Shown in pieces: positions 32,561-40,777 of a stretch of DNA of 64,000 nt. The stretch spans positions 1-64,000 of the forward strand of contig NZ_WUAX01000001.1 in NCBI RefSeq assembly GCF_009806985.1, given 5' to 3'. Every line of letters starts with the position of its first letter. The first letter of the stretch is position 1. Made by a program: the position numbers and the translations under genes. The notes beneath the pieces were generated by a model that saw only the letters and a list, made by a program, of their open reading frames with translations, was not told where the DNA came from and did no database searches. This stretch comes from Halorubrum sp. JWXQ-INN 858. Its GTDB lineage: Archaea; Halobacteriota; Halobacteria; Halobacteriales; Haloferacaceae.

Positions 32561-34906
32561 ATGGGAGACGAATCCAGCAGCGACGGCGGGGAACAGCACG
32601 ACGACCGACCCGAGGGAGCCGAGCGTGGGGAGGAGGAGACGGCCGGTGAGGGTGCGGCCGATGAGAATACGGCCGATGAGGATGCAGCCGATGAGAATAC
32701 CGCAGATAAGGATGCGGCCGACGAGAATGCGTCCGAGAGCGAAGCCGGACGTGAGGGGACCAGCGGAGCGGAGGGGGACGTCGACGAGGAGCGCAAGCAG
32801 CGCCAACTCGACGGGGCTCGGGAGGACTCCGCCGGTGAGAAGCTGACCACCGACCACGGCATCCCGCTCACCGACACGGAGGACTCCCTGAAAGCCGGCC
32901 AGCGCGGGCCGACGGTGATGGAGGACTTCCACTTCCGGGAGAAGATGACGCAGTTCGACCACGAGCGCATCCCGGAACGGGTCGTCCACGCGCGCGGAAC
33001 GGGCGCTCACGGGTACTTCGAGCCGTACGAGGACCCCGACCTCGGCGGGTACGACGACGTCTCCGAGCTGACGAAGGCCGGCCTCTTCCAGGACCCGAAC
33101 ACACGGACGCCGGTGTTCGTTCGGTTCTCGACGGTCGTCGGCTTCCGGGGATCGGCGGACACCGTCCGCGACGTGCGTGGCTTCGCGACGAAGTTCTACA
33201 CCGAGGAGGGGAACTGGGACCTCGTGGGCAACAACATGCCGGTGTTCTTCATTCAGGACGCCATCGAGTTCCCGGACCTCGTCCACGCCATCAAACCCGA
33301 GCCGGACACGGGGACGCCGCAGGCGGCGGCCGCCCACGACACGTTCTGGGACTTCGCCTCCCTCAAACCCGAGACCACGCACACGCTCATGTGGGTGCTG
33401 TCCGGTCGGGCGCTCCCCCGCGCGTACCGGATGATGCAGGGGTTCGGCGTCCACACCTTCCGGCTCGTGAACGACGCCGGGGAGGCGACGTTCGTCAAGT
33501 TCCACTGGACCCCGACGCTCGGGACGCACCAGCTCGTCTGGGACGAGGCTCAGGAGATCGCGGGGAAGAACCCGGACTTCAATCGGGCCGACCTCTACGA
33601 CGTGATCGAGGCGGGGTACGAGCCGGAGTACGAACTCGGCGTCCAGGTCTTCGACGAAGCCGACGCCGACGCGTTCGATTTCGACGTGCTCGATCCGACG
33701 AAGCTCGTCCCCGAGACCGAGGTGCCCGTCAGACCCATCGGCCGAATGGTGCTCAACGGGACGCCCGACAACTTCTTCGCGGAGGTCGAACAGGTGGCGT
33801 TCCACCCCGGAAACGTGGTGTCGGGCATCGACGTCACGAACGACCCGCTGTTACAGGGACGGCTCTTCTCGTATCAGGACACCCAGATCAACCGGTTCAA
33901 CAGCGCCAACTGGGACGAGCTCCCCATCAATCGCCCCCTCGCCGAGCGACACAACAACCAGCGTGACGGCTTCATGCGCCACGAGATCAACGAGGGGCCG
34001 GTGGCCTACAAGCCCAACTCCATCGCCGACGACCACCCCCGTGAGGCGTCCGAGGAGGAGGGCGGCTACGCCCACTTCGCGGAGACGGTCTCCGGCGAGA
34101 AGACCCGCGAGCGCAGCGATAGCTTCGACGACCACTTCACGCAGGCCCGGCTGTTCTGGAACTCCATGGCCGACCACGAGCGGCAGAACATCGTCGACGC
34201 CGCACGCTTCGAGCTCGGGAAGGTCAAGCGGATGGAGATCCGCGAGCGCACGGTGTACGACCTCTTCAACAACGTCGATCACGAGTTCGCCAAACGGGTC
34301 GCGGAGGGCATCGGCGTCGAGCCGCCGGCCGAGCCCGGCGACCTGATGCCGACACACGACCGGACCGACCCCTCGCTGAGCATGGCCAACCGGACGGCCG
34401 ACACCATCGAGACGCGGACAGTCGCGGTCCTGCTCGAGGACGGCTACGACCACGAGGGGTTCGAGGCCGTCCGGTCGGAGCTGTCGGATCAGGGTGCCCG
34501 CGTGGACGCCGTCTCGACCGCCCTCGGCGACAGGGAGAGCGCGGGCGGCGACGCGGCGGCGACCGACGAGACGTACGCCACCACCGAATCGGTGCTGTAC
34601 GACGCCGTGTTCGTCCCCGGCGGCGGTCGACACGCGGAGTCCCTTCTGGAGCAGGGGGCGGCCAAGCACTTCGTCGCCGAGGCGTTCACACACAAGAAGC
34701 CGATCGCGGCGCTCGGCGAGGGCGTCGATCTCCTGGAATCGATCGGGTTGCCCGACGTGGAGACCGCCGAAAACGAGGGAACCGTCAGCGACCTGGGCGT
34801 CGTCACCGGCCGCGGGGGTGACCTCGACGAGTTCGCGGCGGCGTTCGTCGACGCCATCGCTGCGCATCGGCACTGGGAGCGGGACCCGGAAGGGGTGTCG
34901 GCGTAG
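32561..34906 (+). CDS. katE: Large-subunit (HPII-type) catalase with repetitive N-terminus
   Basis: A 781-residue monofunctional haem catalase. The catalytic His is in VVHARGTGAHGYFEPY (near residue 145), the distal Asn in GNNMPVFFIQDAIEFPD and the haem-ligating Tyr in RLFSYQDTQINR (near 433). The C-terminal 150 residues form the class I glutamine amidotransferase-like domain typical of large catalases. The N-terminal 80 residues are acidic with five tandem 15-bp units (32654-32728) coding for A-A-D-E-N-type repeats. The gene ends inside the first copy of a 30-bp tandem repeat (34891-34990). A TATA-like CTTATTCC occurs about 75 nt upstream of the start. Confidence 0.95.
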   Translation: MGDESSSDGGEQHDDRPEGAERGEEETAGEGAADENTADEDAADENTADKDAADENASESEAGREGTSGAEGDVDEERKQRQLDGAREDSAGEKLTTDHGIPLTDTEDSLKAGQRGPTVMEDFHFREKMTQFDHERIPERVVHARGTGAHGYFEPYEDPDLGGYDDVSELTKAGLFQDPNTRTPVFVRFSTVVGFRGSADTVRDVRGFATKFYTEEGNWDLVGNNMPVFFIQDAIEFPDLVHAIKPEPDTGTPQAAAAHDTFWDFASLKPETTHTLMWVLSGRALPRAYRMMQGFGVHTFRLVNDAGEATFVKFHWTPTLGTHQLVWDEAQEIAGKNPDFNRADLYDVIEAGYEPEYELGVQVFDEADADAFDFDVLDPTKLVPETEVPVRPIGRMVLNGTPDNFFAEVEQVAFHPGNVVSGIDVTNDPLLQGRLFSYQDTQINRFNSANWDELPINRPLAERHNNQRDGFMRHEINEGPVAYKPNSIADDHPREASEEEGGYAHFAETVSGEKTRERSDSFDDHFTQARLFWNSMADHERQNIVDAARFELGKVKRMEIRERTVYDLFNNVDHEFAKRVAEGIGVEPPAEPGDLMPTHDRTDPSLSMANRTADTIETRTVAVLLEDGYDHEGFEAVRSELSDQGARVDAVSTALGDRESAGGDAAATDETYATTESVLYDAVFVPGGGRHAESLLEQGAAKHFVAEAFTHKKPIAALGEGVDLLESIGLPDVETAENEGTVSDLGVVTGRGGDLDEFAAAFVDAIAAHRHWERDPEGVSA
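32654..32728 (+). repeat. 15-bp in-frame repeat in katE
   Basis: Five 15-bp units (such as GCGGCCGATGAGAAT) encoding A-A-D-E-N and T-A-D-E-D repeats in the N-terminal region of the catalase. Confidence 0.9.
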
Positions 34907-34990
34907 GTAATGGCGGCGGAGGCGGTGTCGGCGTAGGTAATGGCGGCGGAGGCGGTGTCGGCGTCGGTGGCGCCGGTGGAGGCGGTGTCG
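34891..34990 (+). repeat. 30-bp tandem repeat spanning the end of katE
   Basis: Three full copies plus a partial copy of a 30-bp unit (GGCGGTGTCGGCGTAGGTAA is the first 20 bases). The first copy contains the last codons and stop of katE; the second copy repeats the same stop codon in phase. Confidence 0.9.
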
Positions 34991-35089
34991 CGGAGAGGTG
35001 TTCCTGTGGTGGAACAGGCCGTTCTTGGGTTCGATCCCTCCGTCTCGAGGAAGACGCAGAACGGGGATAACAGGCCTGAAAACGTGGCA

Positions 35090-35161
35090 AGCCTAGGCCG
35101 GGATTTGAACCCGGGGTCTCGTCCTTACCAAGGACGCGCTTTACCGCTAAGCTACCCAGGC
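35090..35161 (-). tRNA. tRNA-Thr (anticodon GGU)
   Basis: On the minus strand: acceptor GCCTGGG pairs with CCTAGGC, the D-loop is AGCTTAGCGGTAAAGC, the anticodon stem-loop is CGTCC-TTGGTAA-GGACG (anticodon GGT) and the T arm is CCGGG-TTCAAAT-CCCGG. No intron and no encoded CCA. Confidence 0.95.
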
Positions 35162-35285
35162 GCGCAGTCGTTCGTTGACCGGAGTCGACTTTAGGGGTTT
35201 CGATCCGGGGCGACACCGCTAGCGATCCGCACGGCGGCGACGGGACGGGGATGTCCGGGAGGCCGCCGCCGGGAGCACCGCCCGC

Positions 35286-35951
35286 TCATCGGTCCGTCGC
35301 GCTCACGGCGCGCTCGGAGATGTCGGCGATACGGTCGCCGGCCGTCTCGGGCAGGGCCCGTCCCGGCGGCGGAAACTCCCCGTCGTAGTCGGCGGCGAGC
35401 TCGCGGGCGTACGTCAACAGCTCGGCGGGCGGATCGCCGCCGACGGCGGTCGTGCCGGCGACGACGGCGAGCTCGAGCGCGTCGATCTCGAGGTTCCGGT
35501 CGAGCGCGGCGGCGTCGTCGGAGGTGGTCCCGTCGCGGTCGCGGAGCGTCTGGTCGCGGCCGAACGCGCGGACGACCTCGACCGCGGCGGCGGCGGCGTC
35601 CGTGTGTGCGAGCAGCGAGAACCCCCGCGAGACGAGTACGTCCGCGGCGAGGACCTCCATGTCGGCGTCGATGTCGGCCTCGTGGGTCGCGGCGGTCGCC
35701 CACGGCTCCTCGTGGGCGAGTCGGCGGGTGAGCCGAAGCCCCTCATAAATGAGCTGTACCCCGGCGGCCCGATCGACGACGTCGTCGAGGTCCACGTCCG
35801 GGTCGAGAGCGCGGGCGGTGACGAGCGAGAGGACACCGGGCGTCACCGCCGCGTCGACGAGGCGGTCGTCGATGGTGACGCGGAGCCGCTCGGGGTCGAT
35901 GTCCACGAGCGCCCCGCGTGCGGCCTCACGCGCCCGCGCGGCATCGTCCAT
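35286..35951 (-). CDS. Conserved haloarchaeal protein, helical
   Basis: A 221-residue mostly helical protein of unknown function. The region AADVLVSRGFSLLAHTDAAAAAVEVVRAFGRDQT faintly recalls polyprenyl synthase helices, but I see no paired aspartate-rich motif, so a catalytic role is not supported. The start at 35951 follows the divergent gene spacing (59 bp to the enoyl-CoA hydratase ATG). I believe the family is restricted to haloarchaea. Confidence 0.65.
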   Translation of the reverse strand: MDDAARAREAARGALVDIDPERLRVTIDDRLVDAAVTPGVLSLVTARALDPDVDLDDVVDRAAGVQLIYEGLRLTRRLAHEEPWATAATHEADIDADMEVLAADVLVSRGFSLLAHTDAAAAAVEVVRAFGRDQTLRDRDGTTSDDAAALDRNLEIDALELAVVAGTTAVGGDPPAELLTYARELAADYDGEFPPPGRALPETAGDRIADISERAVSATDR

Positions 35952-36010
35952 TATCGTTCGGTAGCGGCGGCAGGGGCAAAGACCTTTGGAAACGACGCCC
36001 ATCGGAGCGC

Positions 36011-36700
36011 ATGATCCGCACCCGCGGCGACGGCGACGTCCGTGTCGTCACCATCGACCGTCCCGACCGACGGAACGCCCTCCGGCCCCGCGAGCTGACC
36101 GCGCTCGAGTCGGCGATCGACGCCGCGCGCGAACCCGTGATCTACCTCCGCGGAGCCGGCGACGCCTTCTGTGCGGGGGCCGACCTCGACGTCGTCGCCT
36201 CGCTGTCGGACCCCGCCGGCTTCGCGCGCCACGGCCAACGCGTGGCGTCGGCGATCGAGTCGGCGGACGCCGTCGTCGTCTGCGGCGTCGACGGCGCGGC
36301 CCGCGGCGGGGGCGTCGAACTGGCGCTCGCCGCGGACGTCCGGGTGGCGACCCCCGAAGCGACGTTCGGCGAGCCCGGGGTCGCGCTCGGGCTGTTCGGC
36401 GCGTGGGGCGGGACGGTTCGGCTCCCACGAGTGATGCGCGAGGGGGACGCGCTGGATTTCGCGCTCTCCGGTCGCGTGTTGGACGCCGACGCCGCGCTTC
36501 GGACCGGGCTCGTCTCGCGGGTGGTCGACGACCCGCGTGGGGTCGCCGACGCGATCGCCGCGGGGGACGCCGCCGCCCTCCGAACGATCAAGCGACGGGT
36601 CCGCGACCGTGGCGCTGTGCGGAGCCAGGAGGCCGCCGAAGCCGACGCGTTCGCCGACCTGGTTCGGGCCCGTCAGGAACGCGATGACGACGACGCTTGA
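36011..36700 (+). CDS. Enoyl-CoA hydratase/isomerase family protein
   Basis: A 229-residue crotonase-fold protein. Conserved segments are IDRPDRRNALRP near residue 15, the CoA/oxyanion segment GAGDAFCAGADL near 50 and GAARGGGVELALAADVRVA near 95. The usual second catalytic glutamate is represented by FGEPGVALGLFG near 118. It is shorter than typical enoyl-CoA hydratases (about 255). It is probably involved in acyl-CoA metabolism, but it stands alone without beta-oxidation genes. Confidence 0.87.
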   Translation: MIRTRGDGDVRVVTIDRPDRRNALRPRELTALESAIDAAREPVIYLRGAGDAFCAGADLDVVASLSDPAGFARHGQRVASAIESADAVVVCGVDGAARGGGVELALAADVRVATPEATFGEPGVALGLFGAWGGTVRLPRVMREGDALDFALSGRVLDADAALRTGLVSRVVDDPRGVADAIAAGDAAALRTIKRRVRDRGAVRSQEAAEADAFADLVRARQERDDDDA

Positions 36701-36704
36701 GCGT

Positions 36705-36900
36705 CGAGAAGGACGGTCGACGGCGGAGCGACGGCAGGACGACAGCGGAGCGACGGCAGGGTGATGACGAGGGAACGGCAGGACGACAGCGGATCGGCGG
36801 CGGGGTGATGACGAGAGAACGGAAGGACGACGGCGGATCGACGGCAGGGTGGTGGCGAGAGAACGGCAGGGTGACGGCGAGGCGACGGCGTCGTGGTCGG
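36705..36900. repeat. Degenerate GACGGCAGG-type repeats
   Basis: Imperfect units such as GAGCGACGGCAGGACGACAG and GGTGATGACGAGAGAACGG fill the gap after the enoyl-CoA hydratase gene and before tRNA-Gly. Confidence 0.75.
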
Positions 36901-36914
36901 CCGAATGTGACAGG

Positions 36915-36920
36915 TTTAAG
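36915..36920 (+). promoter_or_regulatory. TATA element of tRNA-Gly
   Basis: TTTAAG about 34 nt before the mature 5' end of the tRNA, allowing a short leader. Confidence 0.5.
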
Positions 36921-36953
36921 TGTCTCTCCGAAAGAGGAACGAATGCAGGAAGC

Positions 36954-37024
36954 GCACCGGTAGTGTAGTGGTATCACGCAACCTTGCCATGGTTGCAACC
37001 CGAGTTCAAATCTCGGCCGGTGCA
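36954..37024 (+). tRNA. tRNA-Gly (anticodon GCC)
   Basis: Acceptor GCACCGG pairs with CCGGTGC. The anticodon loop TTGCCAT contains GCC. The T arm CCGAG-TTCAAAT-CTCGG is regular. No intron and no encoded CCA. Confidence 0.95.
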
Positions 37025-37124
37025 CTGTTCTTCGACGCCCACTCCCGAAGCGACGCGAGTCCGCGATGACCGACGGAACTGGCAACGGACGCCTTTAAAG
37101 GGTTGCCGACGAAAGAAACGTGAC

Positions 37125-37607
37125 ATGAGCGAGAACGTCTTCCTGATCCCCGTCGACCCCGAGAACTTCGATCGAACCGTCCGCTCCCCGGTCGACCTGA
37201 CCGACTACGCGGACCGCCCGGAGCCGCTGGCCGACGACGACGAGGCGCGCCTGTGGGCCGTCGCCGACGACAGCGGCACCGGCTCGACCTTCGACCAGAT
37301 GTCGGCCGACGACCTGCTCCTGTTCTACCACGACGACGAGTACGTGGGGACGGGACGCGTCGGGACGACGTTCGAGGACGCCGACCGCTGGGTCAGCGGG
37401 ACGTTCTGGACCGCGTTCCCCGCGACGCGGATCTACACCGTCGAGTCGTTCACCCCCGTCTCGGTCCCCAAGCGCGGCGTCAACCGTATCTTCGACTACG
37501 CCGACACGTACACGCCGGGGCTCATGCGGGTCGCCGACTCGCGTGTCACCACGCAGGTCGGGTCGATCGAATCCGCGCTCGCGCGCTACTCCGAGCGAAA
37601 CGCCTGA
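37125..37607 (+). CDS. EVE/PUA-like domain protein
   Basis: A 160-residue protein whose centre (about 35-120) reads like a small PUA/EVE-type beta-barrel: LLLFYHDDEYVGTGRVGTTF, then FWTAFPATRIYTVESFTPVSV. EVE domains bind modified nucleobases in DNA or RNA, and such proteins accompany restriction and RNA-modification systems. No restriction gene lies nearby. The start (ATG at 37125) follows CCTTTAAAGG at 37092-37101, a palindromic TATA-like element at the expected spacing. Function inferred from the fold only. Confidence 0.65.
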   Translation: MSENVFLIPVDPENFDRTVRSPVDLTDYADRPEPLADDDEARLWAVADDSGTGSTFDQMSADDLLLFYHDDEYVGTGRVGTTFEDADRWVSGTFWTAFPATRIYTVESFTPVSVPKRGVNRIFDYADTYTPGLMRVADSRVTTQVGSIESALARYSERNA

Positions 37608-37720
37608 GACAGGTCGTTCGACACACCAGCATCCCGGCCGTTCACACACTGATCGGCCTCACGTACCAGCACATCGGCCGCTCGCTGCGCTACCCACCCC
37701 CGCGCGCCGACCGTCCCCGC

Positions 37721-38029
37721 TCACTCCTCGTCGCCGTCTTCTTCCCCCGCAGCGTCGAGCGCGTGCTCCGCGACCCCGTAGTACCCCGGTCCGTTCTCCT
37801 CGAGCGGCTCGGCGATCACGAGGTCGTCGCCGTTGACCAACACCCACGGCACCGCCCAGTCGATGAGCACCGCCTCCGTTCCGTCGTCGACGGGAGCGTC
37901 CGGGTCGAGTCCCTGGAGCAGGCGGGCGATCTCGGGGACCGTGTACAGCTGGTCGGGCTCGAACAGCTCCGCCGGCGTGTAGAAGTCGCACGGGAAGACC
38001 TCGTCGAACCGCGATCTCGGCTCGGGCAT
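37721..38029 (-). CDS. Conserved haloarchaeal protein of unknown function
   Basis: A 102-residue acidic, soluble protein (about 25% Asp and Glu). The segment FPCDFYTPAELFEPDQLYTV is aromatic-rich and looks conserved. No known domain recognised. A GGACCG-rich but featureless upstream region gives no strong promoter clue. Convergent with the EVE-like gene. Confidence 0.65.
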   Translation of the reverse strand: MPEPRSRFDEVFPCDFYTPAELFEPDQLYTVPEIARLLQGLDPDAPVDDGTEAVLIDWAVPWVLVNGDDLVIAEPLEENGPGYYGVAEHALDAAGEEDGDEE

Positions 38030-38249
38030 GGCCGGCGCTACGTCGGCGACCCCCGTAAACGCTATCGGTCGACGGCGGTCCCCCTGGACGCGACCGATCG
38101 GGGGCGCGACGGCGCCGGTGCGGTTGCTGACGCGGTCGCTGGTGTGATCGTTTGCGCAATCGTCGGTGCGGTCGCTGGCGCTCGCAGTCGCTGGTGGTCG
38201 CGGTCGTCGTCAAAAAAACGGGGTTCGACGCGTCCGAGTGGACGCTCGC

Positions 38250-38849
38250 TTACTCGAAGAGCTCGACGGCCTGCTCGTAGCGCGCGGACGGCTCCTCCCA
38301 GTCGACGACCTCGAAGAAGTTGTCCACGAACTCGCCGCGGGCCGGGCCGTAGTCGTGGTAGTAGGAGTGCTCCCAGACGTCCAGCGCGAGGATCGCGTGG
38401 CTGCCCCAGAGCGCGCCCTGGTCGTGCTTGTCGACCACGACGTTGCGGAGCTGGTTCGAGAAGCTGTCGTACACCAAGAGCGCCCAGCCGCCGGCCGCGG
38501 AGGCCGCCGCCTCGAACTCGCCCTTCCAGGCGTCGTACGAGCCGAAGTCCTCCTCGATCCGGTCGGCGAGCGCCCCCTCGGGCTCGTCGCCGCCCTCGGC
38601 GGACATGTTCTGCCAGAACAGGTCGTGGAGCACGTGGCCCGAACCGTTGTGGGTCACGTTCCGCAGCGCGCCGCCCGACGAGGAGAAGTCACCCTCCTCG
38701 CGGTTGGCCTCGAGGGTCTCCTCGGCGGCGTTCCAGCCGTTGACGTAGCCCTGATGGTGGGTGTCGTGGTGCCAGGTGAGCACCTGCTCGGAGATGTGGG
38801 GTTCCAGCGCGTCGTACTCGTACGGAAGCGGATCGAGTTCGTGGCTCAT
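38250..38849 (-). CDS. sod: Superoxide dismutase (Mn/Fe)
   Basis: A 199-residue Fe/Mn superoxide dismutase. The metal ligands are visible in LTWHHDTHHQGYV (first histidine), NGSGHVLHDLFW (second histidine) and LDVWEHSYYHDYG (Asp and His). Haloarchaeal enzymes are usually Mn-containing. The start at 38849 is the family start; the open frame extends upstream for 22 more codons across the leader. A TATA-like TTAAAGATAAT lies about 40 nt upstream and is followed by a 22-bp inverted repeat (38901-38922), a candidate regulator site. Confidence 0.96.
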   Translation of the reverse strand: MSHELDPLPYEYDALEPHISEQVLTWHHDTHHQGYVNGWNAAEETLEANREEGDFSSSGGALRNVTHNGSGHVLHDLFWQNMSAEGGDEPEGALADRIEEDFGSYDAWKGEFEAAASAAGGWALLVYDSFSNQLRNVVVDKHDQGALWGSHAILALDVWEHSYYHDYGPARGEFVDNFFEVVDWEEPSARYEQAVELFE

Positions 38850-38900
38850 AAACGAATCACCTGTTCGTTTGATCGGTCGGATTCGTGTTAAAGATAATGC

Positions 38901-38922
38901 GTGTCGTGATATCACACGACAC
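38901..38922. promoter_or_regulatory. Inverted repeat upstream of the sod promoter
   Basis: GTGTCGT-N8-ACGACAC, a 22-bp inverted repeat whose centre (GATATCAC) is itself nearly palindromic. It lies just upstream of the TATA-like box at 38887-38898. Confidence 0.6.
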
Positions 38923-39062
38923 TGGACGTGACCGTTACCGGGATCGGCGAGTCACGAACGGTGGTGTTGCGGTTCGGCCCGAAAAACGACCGACTCCGCC
39001 CCCGTCGATGAGCCGCGCGCGCGCAACTCTTCGTAGCTACTCCGCGGTTACGTCGTGGAACG

Positions 39063-39146
39063 CGGTGGGACTGGGATTCGAACCCAGGAAGCCGTGAGGC
39101 TACCTGCTTTCAAGGCAGGCGCAATGGGCCGCTCTGCCATCCCACC
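39063..39146 (-). tRNA. tRNA-Ser (anticodon UGA)
   Basis: On the minus strand: acceptor GGTGGGA pairs with TCCCACC with discriminator G, the anticodon stem is CCTGC-CTTGAAA-GCAGG (anticodon TGA), and a long variable arm (TAGCCTCACGGCTTC) is typical of serine tRNAs. 84 nt in length. Confidence 0.95.
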
Positions 39147-39461
39147 CGGACGGTGACTTCCGATCCTCGTCCCCCTTTGCGGTTTCGAGCCTTCGACCCG
39201 AACCGAAGCCGAAACGACGTGGTTCCATTCCGGCTCGGTCGAACCGATTCGTCACGGCCCAGATCCGATCTCGTAGGGGATACAACCATGTCTAACCGCG
39301 ATCGGGTTCAAAGTATCGTTGTGGACTACCCCACTCGGCCCTACTCGCTCACGGCTGACACCGTTCGCTCCGTGACGCGAGAGCTTCCAGTTCCTCCGAC
39401 GGGGCGTGGTATCTCGACCCTCGGAAGGGTTATTCCGTGGAGGGCACTACGTTCGGTTGCA
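39147..39461. other. Intergenic region between tRNA-Ser and cspA
   Basis: About 315 bp without a gene of its own. The cspA frame stays open upstream to an ATG at 39288, but those residues do not look like cold-shock protein. A TATA-like GTTATTCC at 39429-39436 sits about 28 nt before the cspA start and supports the short form. Confidence 0.5.
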
Positions 39462-39668
39462 ATGGCAAACGGAAAGGTTGATTTCTTCAACGACACTGGC
39501 GGCTACGGTTTCATTACGACTGACGACGACGCGGTTGACGACGACGAGGACGTGTTCTTCCACATGGAAGACGTCGGCGGCCCGGACCTCGAGGAGGGGC
39601 AGGAAGTCGAGTTCGACATCGAATCGTCCCCCAAGGGACCCCGCGCGACGAACCTCGTCCGCAACTAA
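39462..39668 (+). CDS. cspA: Cold shock protein
   Basis: A 68-residue single cold-shock domain (OB fold). The RNP motifs are visible: KVDFFNDTGGYGFITTDD (RNP1-like GYGFI) and DVFFHMEDV (RNP2-like). It binds single-stranded RNA or DNA and acts as an RNA chaperone. An acidic insertion (DDDAVDDDED) is typical for halophilic versions. Confidence 0.95.
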   Translation: MANGKVDFFNDTGGYGFITTDDDAVDDDEDVFFHMEDVGGPDLEEGQEVEFDIESSPKGPRATNLVRN

Positions 39669-39812
39669 TCGCGACGTTCACCCGTCGCTCGTCGCGACGG
39701 TGATCGCGTTGTTTTTCCATTTTCACGCCCCGGAGCCGAAGGCCTGTAGCGATCCGGCACTCACGTCGCGCGGAGCGGACCCGCTCGCTCGACCGTCGTT
39801 TCCGACCGTCCG

Positions 39813-40568
39813 TCAGTCCCGAACGATCCGTTCCGCGCCGTCCTCGAAGACGACGTCGATCCCGTGGTCGTAAACGAACGCCGCGAGGTGGTCGGGGACG
39901 ATCCGCTCGGCGGCGACCCGGGCGCGTAACAGGGGGATCACGTCGAGCAGGTCGTCGCCGGACTCGACCGACGGGAGCGACTCGACGAACTCGACGTCGA
40001 GGCCGGCGTCGCGTCCCCGGGTCGCCAGCGTCGCCACGCTCGGCGCGTCGAACGCCCCCGCGAAGTCGATCGGCTCGGTGAAGCCGGCGTAGTAGGTCCG
40101 GCCCCGCGACGACGGCCCGAGGACGACGCCGTTCGTCCGGAGCTTCATCGCCGCGGCGTCGATCACCCGCCGCGAGAGCAGCGAGGCGGCGGGAGTGACG
40201 ACGGCGACCGAGTCGGCCCCCTCCTCGCGGAGGAGGTGCGTGACGGTGTTGCCCGCGCGGGCGTCGAACGACGAGCCGACCTGCGGCTCGAACCGAACGT
40301 CCTCGGTGCCGCCGAGGGTGTCGGCGACGACCGCACGCAGCGCCGCCTCGGGGCTCGTCTCCGTCCGGTGTGCCGCAGGGATGGCCCCCTCGTCCGGGTA
40401 GTTGACGAGCAGGTCCCCGCCCGAGCGGTCGACCGCGAGGACGACGTCGCGGAGGAGGGCTTCGTACAGGTCGGCGGCCTCCGCGGGCGACAGCGGAGTC
40501 GACTCGGCGAGTTCCGTCCCGACGAGCCCCTCACGGGGCGGGTCCGCAAGCAGCACGACGATGGTCAT
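39813..40568 (-). CDS. DUF2064-like nucleotidyl/glycosyltransferase-fold protein
   Basis: A 251-residue protein resembling the DUF2064/TIGR04282 group of nucleotide-diphospho-sugar transferase folds. The N-terminus MTIVVLLADPPREGLVGTEL and the central SVAVVTPAASLLSRRVIDAA are the best matches. A canonical DxD metal site is not obvious. In other organisms these proteins are annotated as glycosyltransferases without proven substrates. It is followed by the 34-bp repeat array (40642-40740). Confidence 0.65.
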   Translation of the reverse strand: MTIVVLLADPPREGLVGTELAESTPLSPAEAADLYEALLRDVVLAVDRSGGDLLVNYPDEGAIPAAHRTETSPEAALRAVVADTLGGTEDVRFEPQVGSSFDARAGNTVTHLLREEGADSVAVVTPAASLLSRRVIDAAAMKLRTNGVVLGPSSRGRTYYAGFTEPIDFAGAFDAPSVATLATRGRDAGLDVEFVESLPSVESGDDLLDVIPLLRARVAAERIVPDHLAAFVYDHGIDVVFEDGAERIVRD

Positions 40569-40641
40569 ACCGGTACGTGGCGTCGGGGTTCCCTTGAAGT
40601 CGCCGCTTCGCGTCGAGGCCCCGCGGCTGTCGGATCGGCGG

Positions 40642-40740
40642 CCGGTCGGCAGCTCTTCGATCAGTGGCCGATCGGCCGGTCGGCAGCTCTTCGATCAGTG
40701 GCCGATCGGCCGGTCGGCAGCTCTTCGATCAGTGGCCGGT
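40642..40740. repeat. 34-bp tandem repeat
   Basis: Three copies of a 34-bp unit, each starting CCGGTCGGCAGCTCTTCGAT, at 40642, 40676 and 40710 (the third shortened). They are located between the DUF2064-like gene and the end of idi. Confidence 0.92.
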
Positions 40741-40777
40741 CGATCGGCGGCCCGCCGATCGGGCTACCGGTCGGTGG

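Noticed and set aside
35015-35060. Second tRNA or tRNA fragment next to tRNA-Thr, because of a GGGTTCGATCCC-like stretch
   Set aside because: Only the T-loop-like piece is present; no acceptor, D or anticodon arms could be built around it.
39288-39461. N-terminal extension of the cold shock protein
   Set aside because: The upstream residues have no cold-shock similarity, and a TATA-like box is properly placed for the shorter leaderless form.
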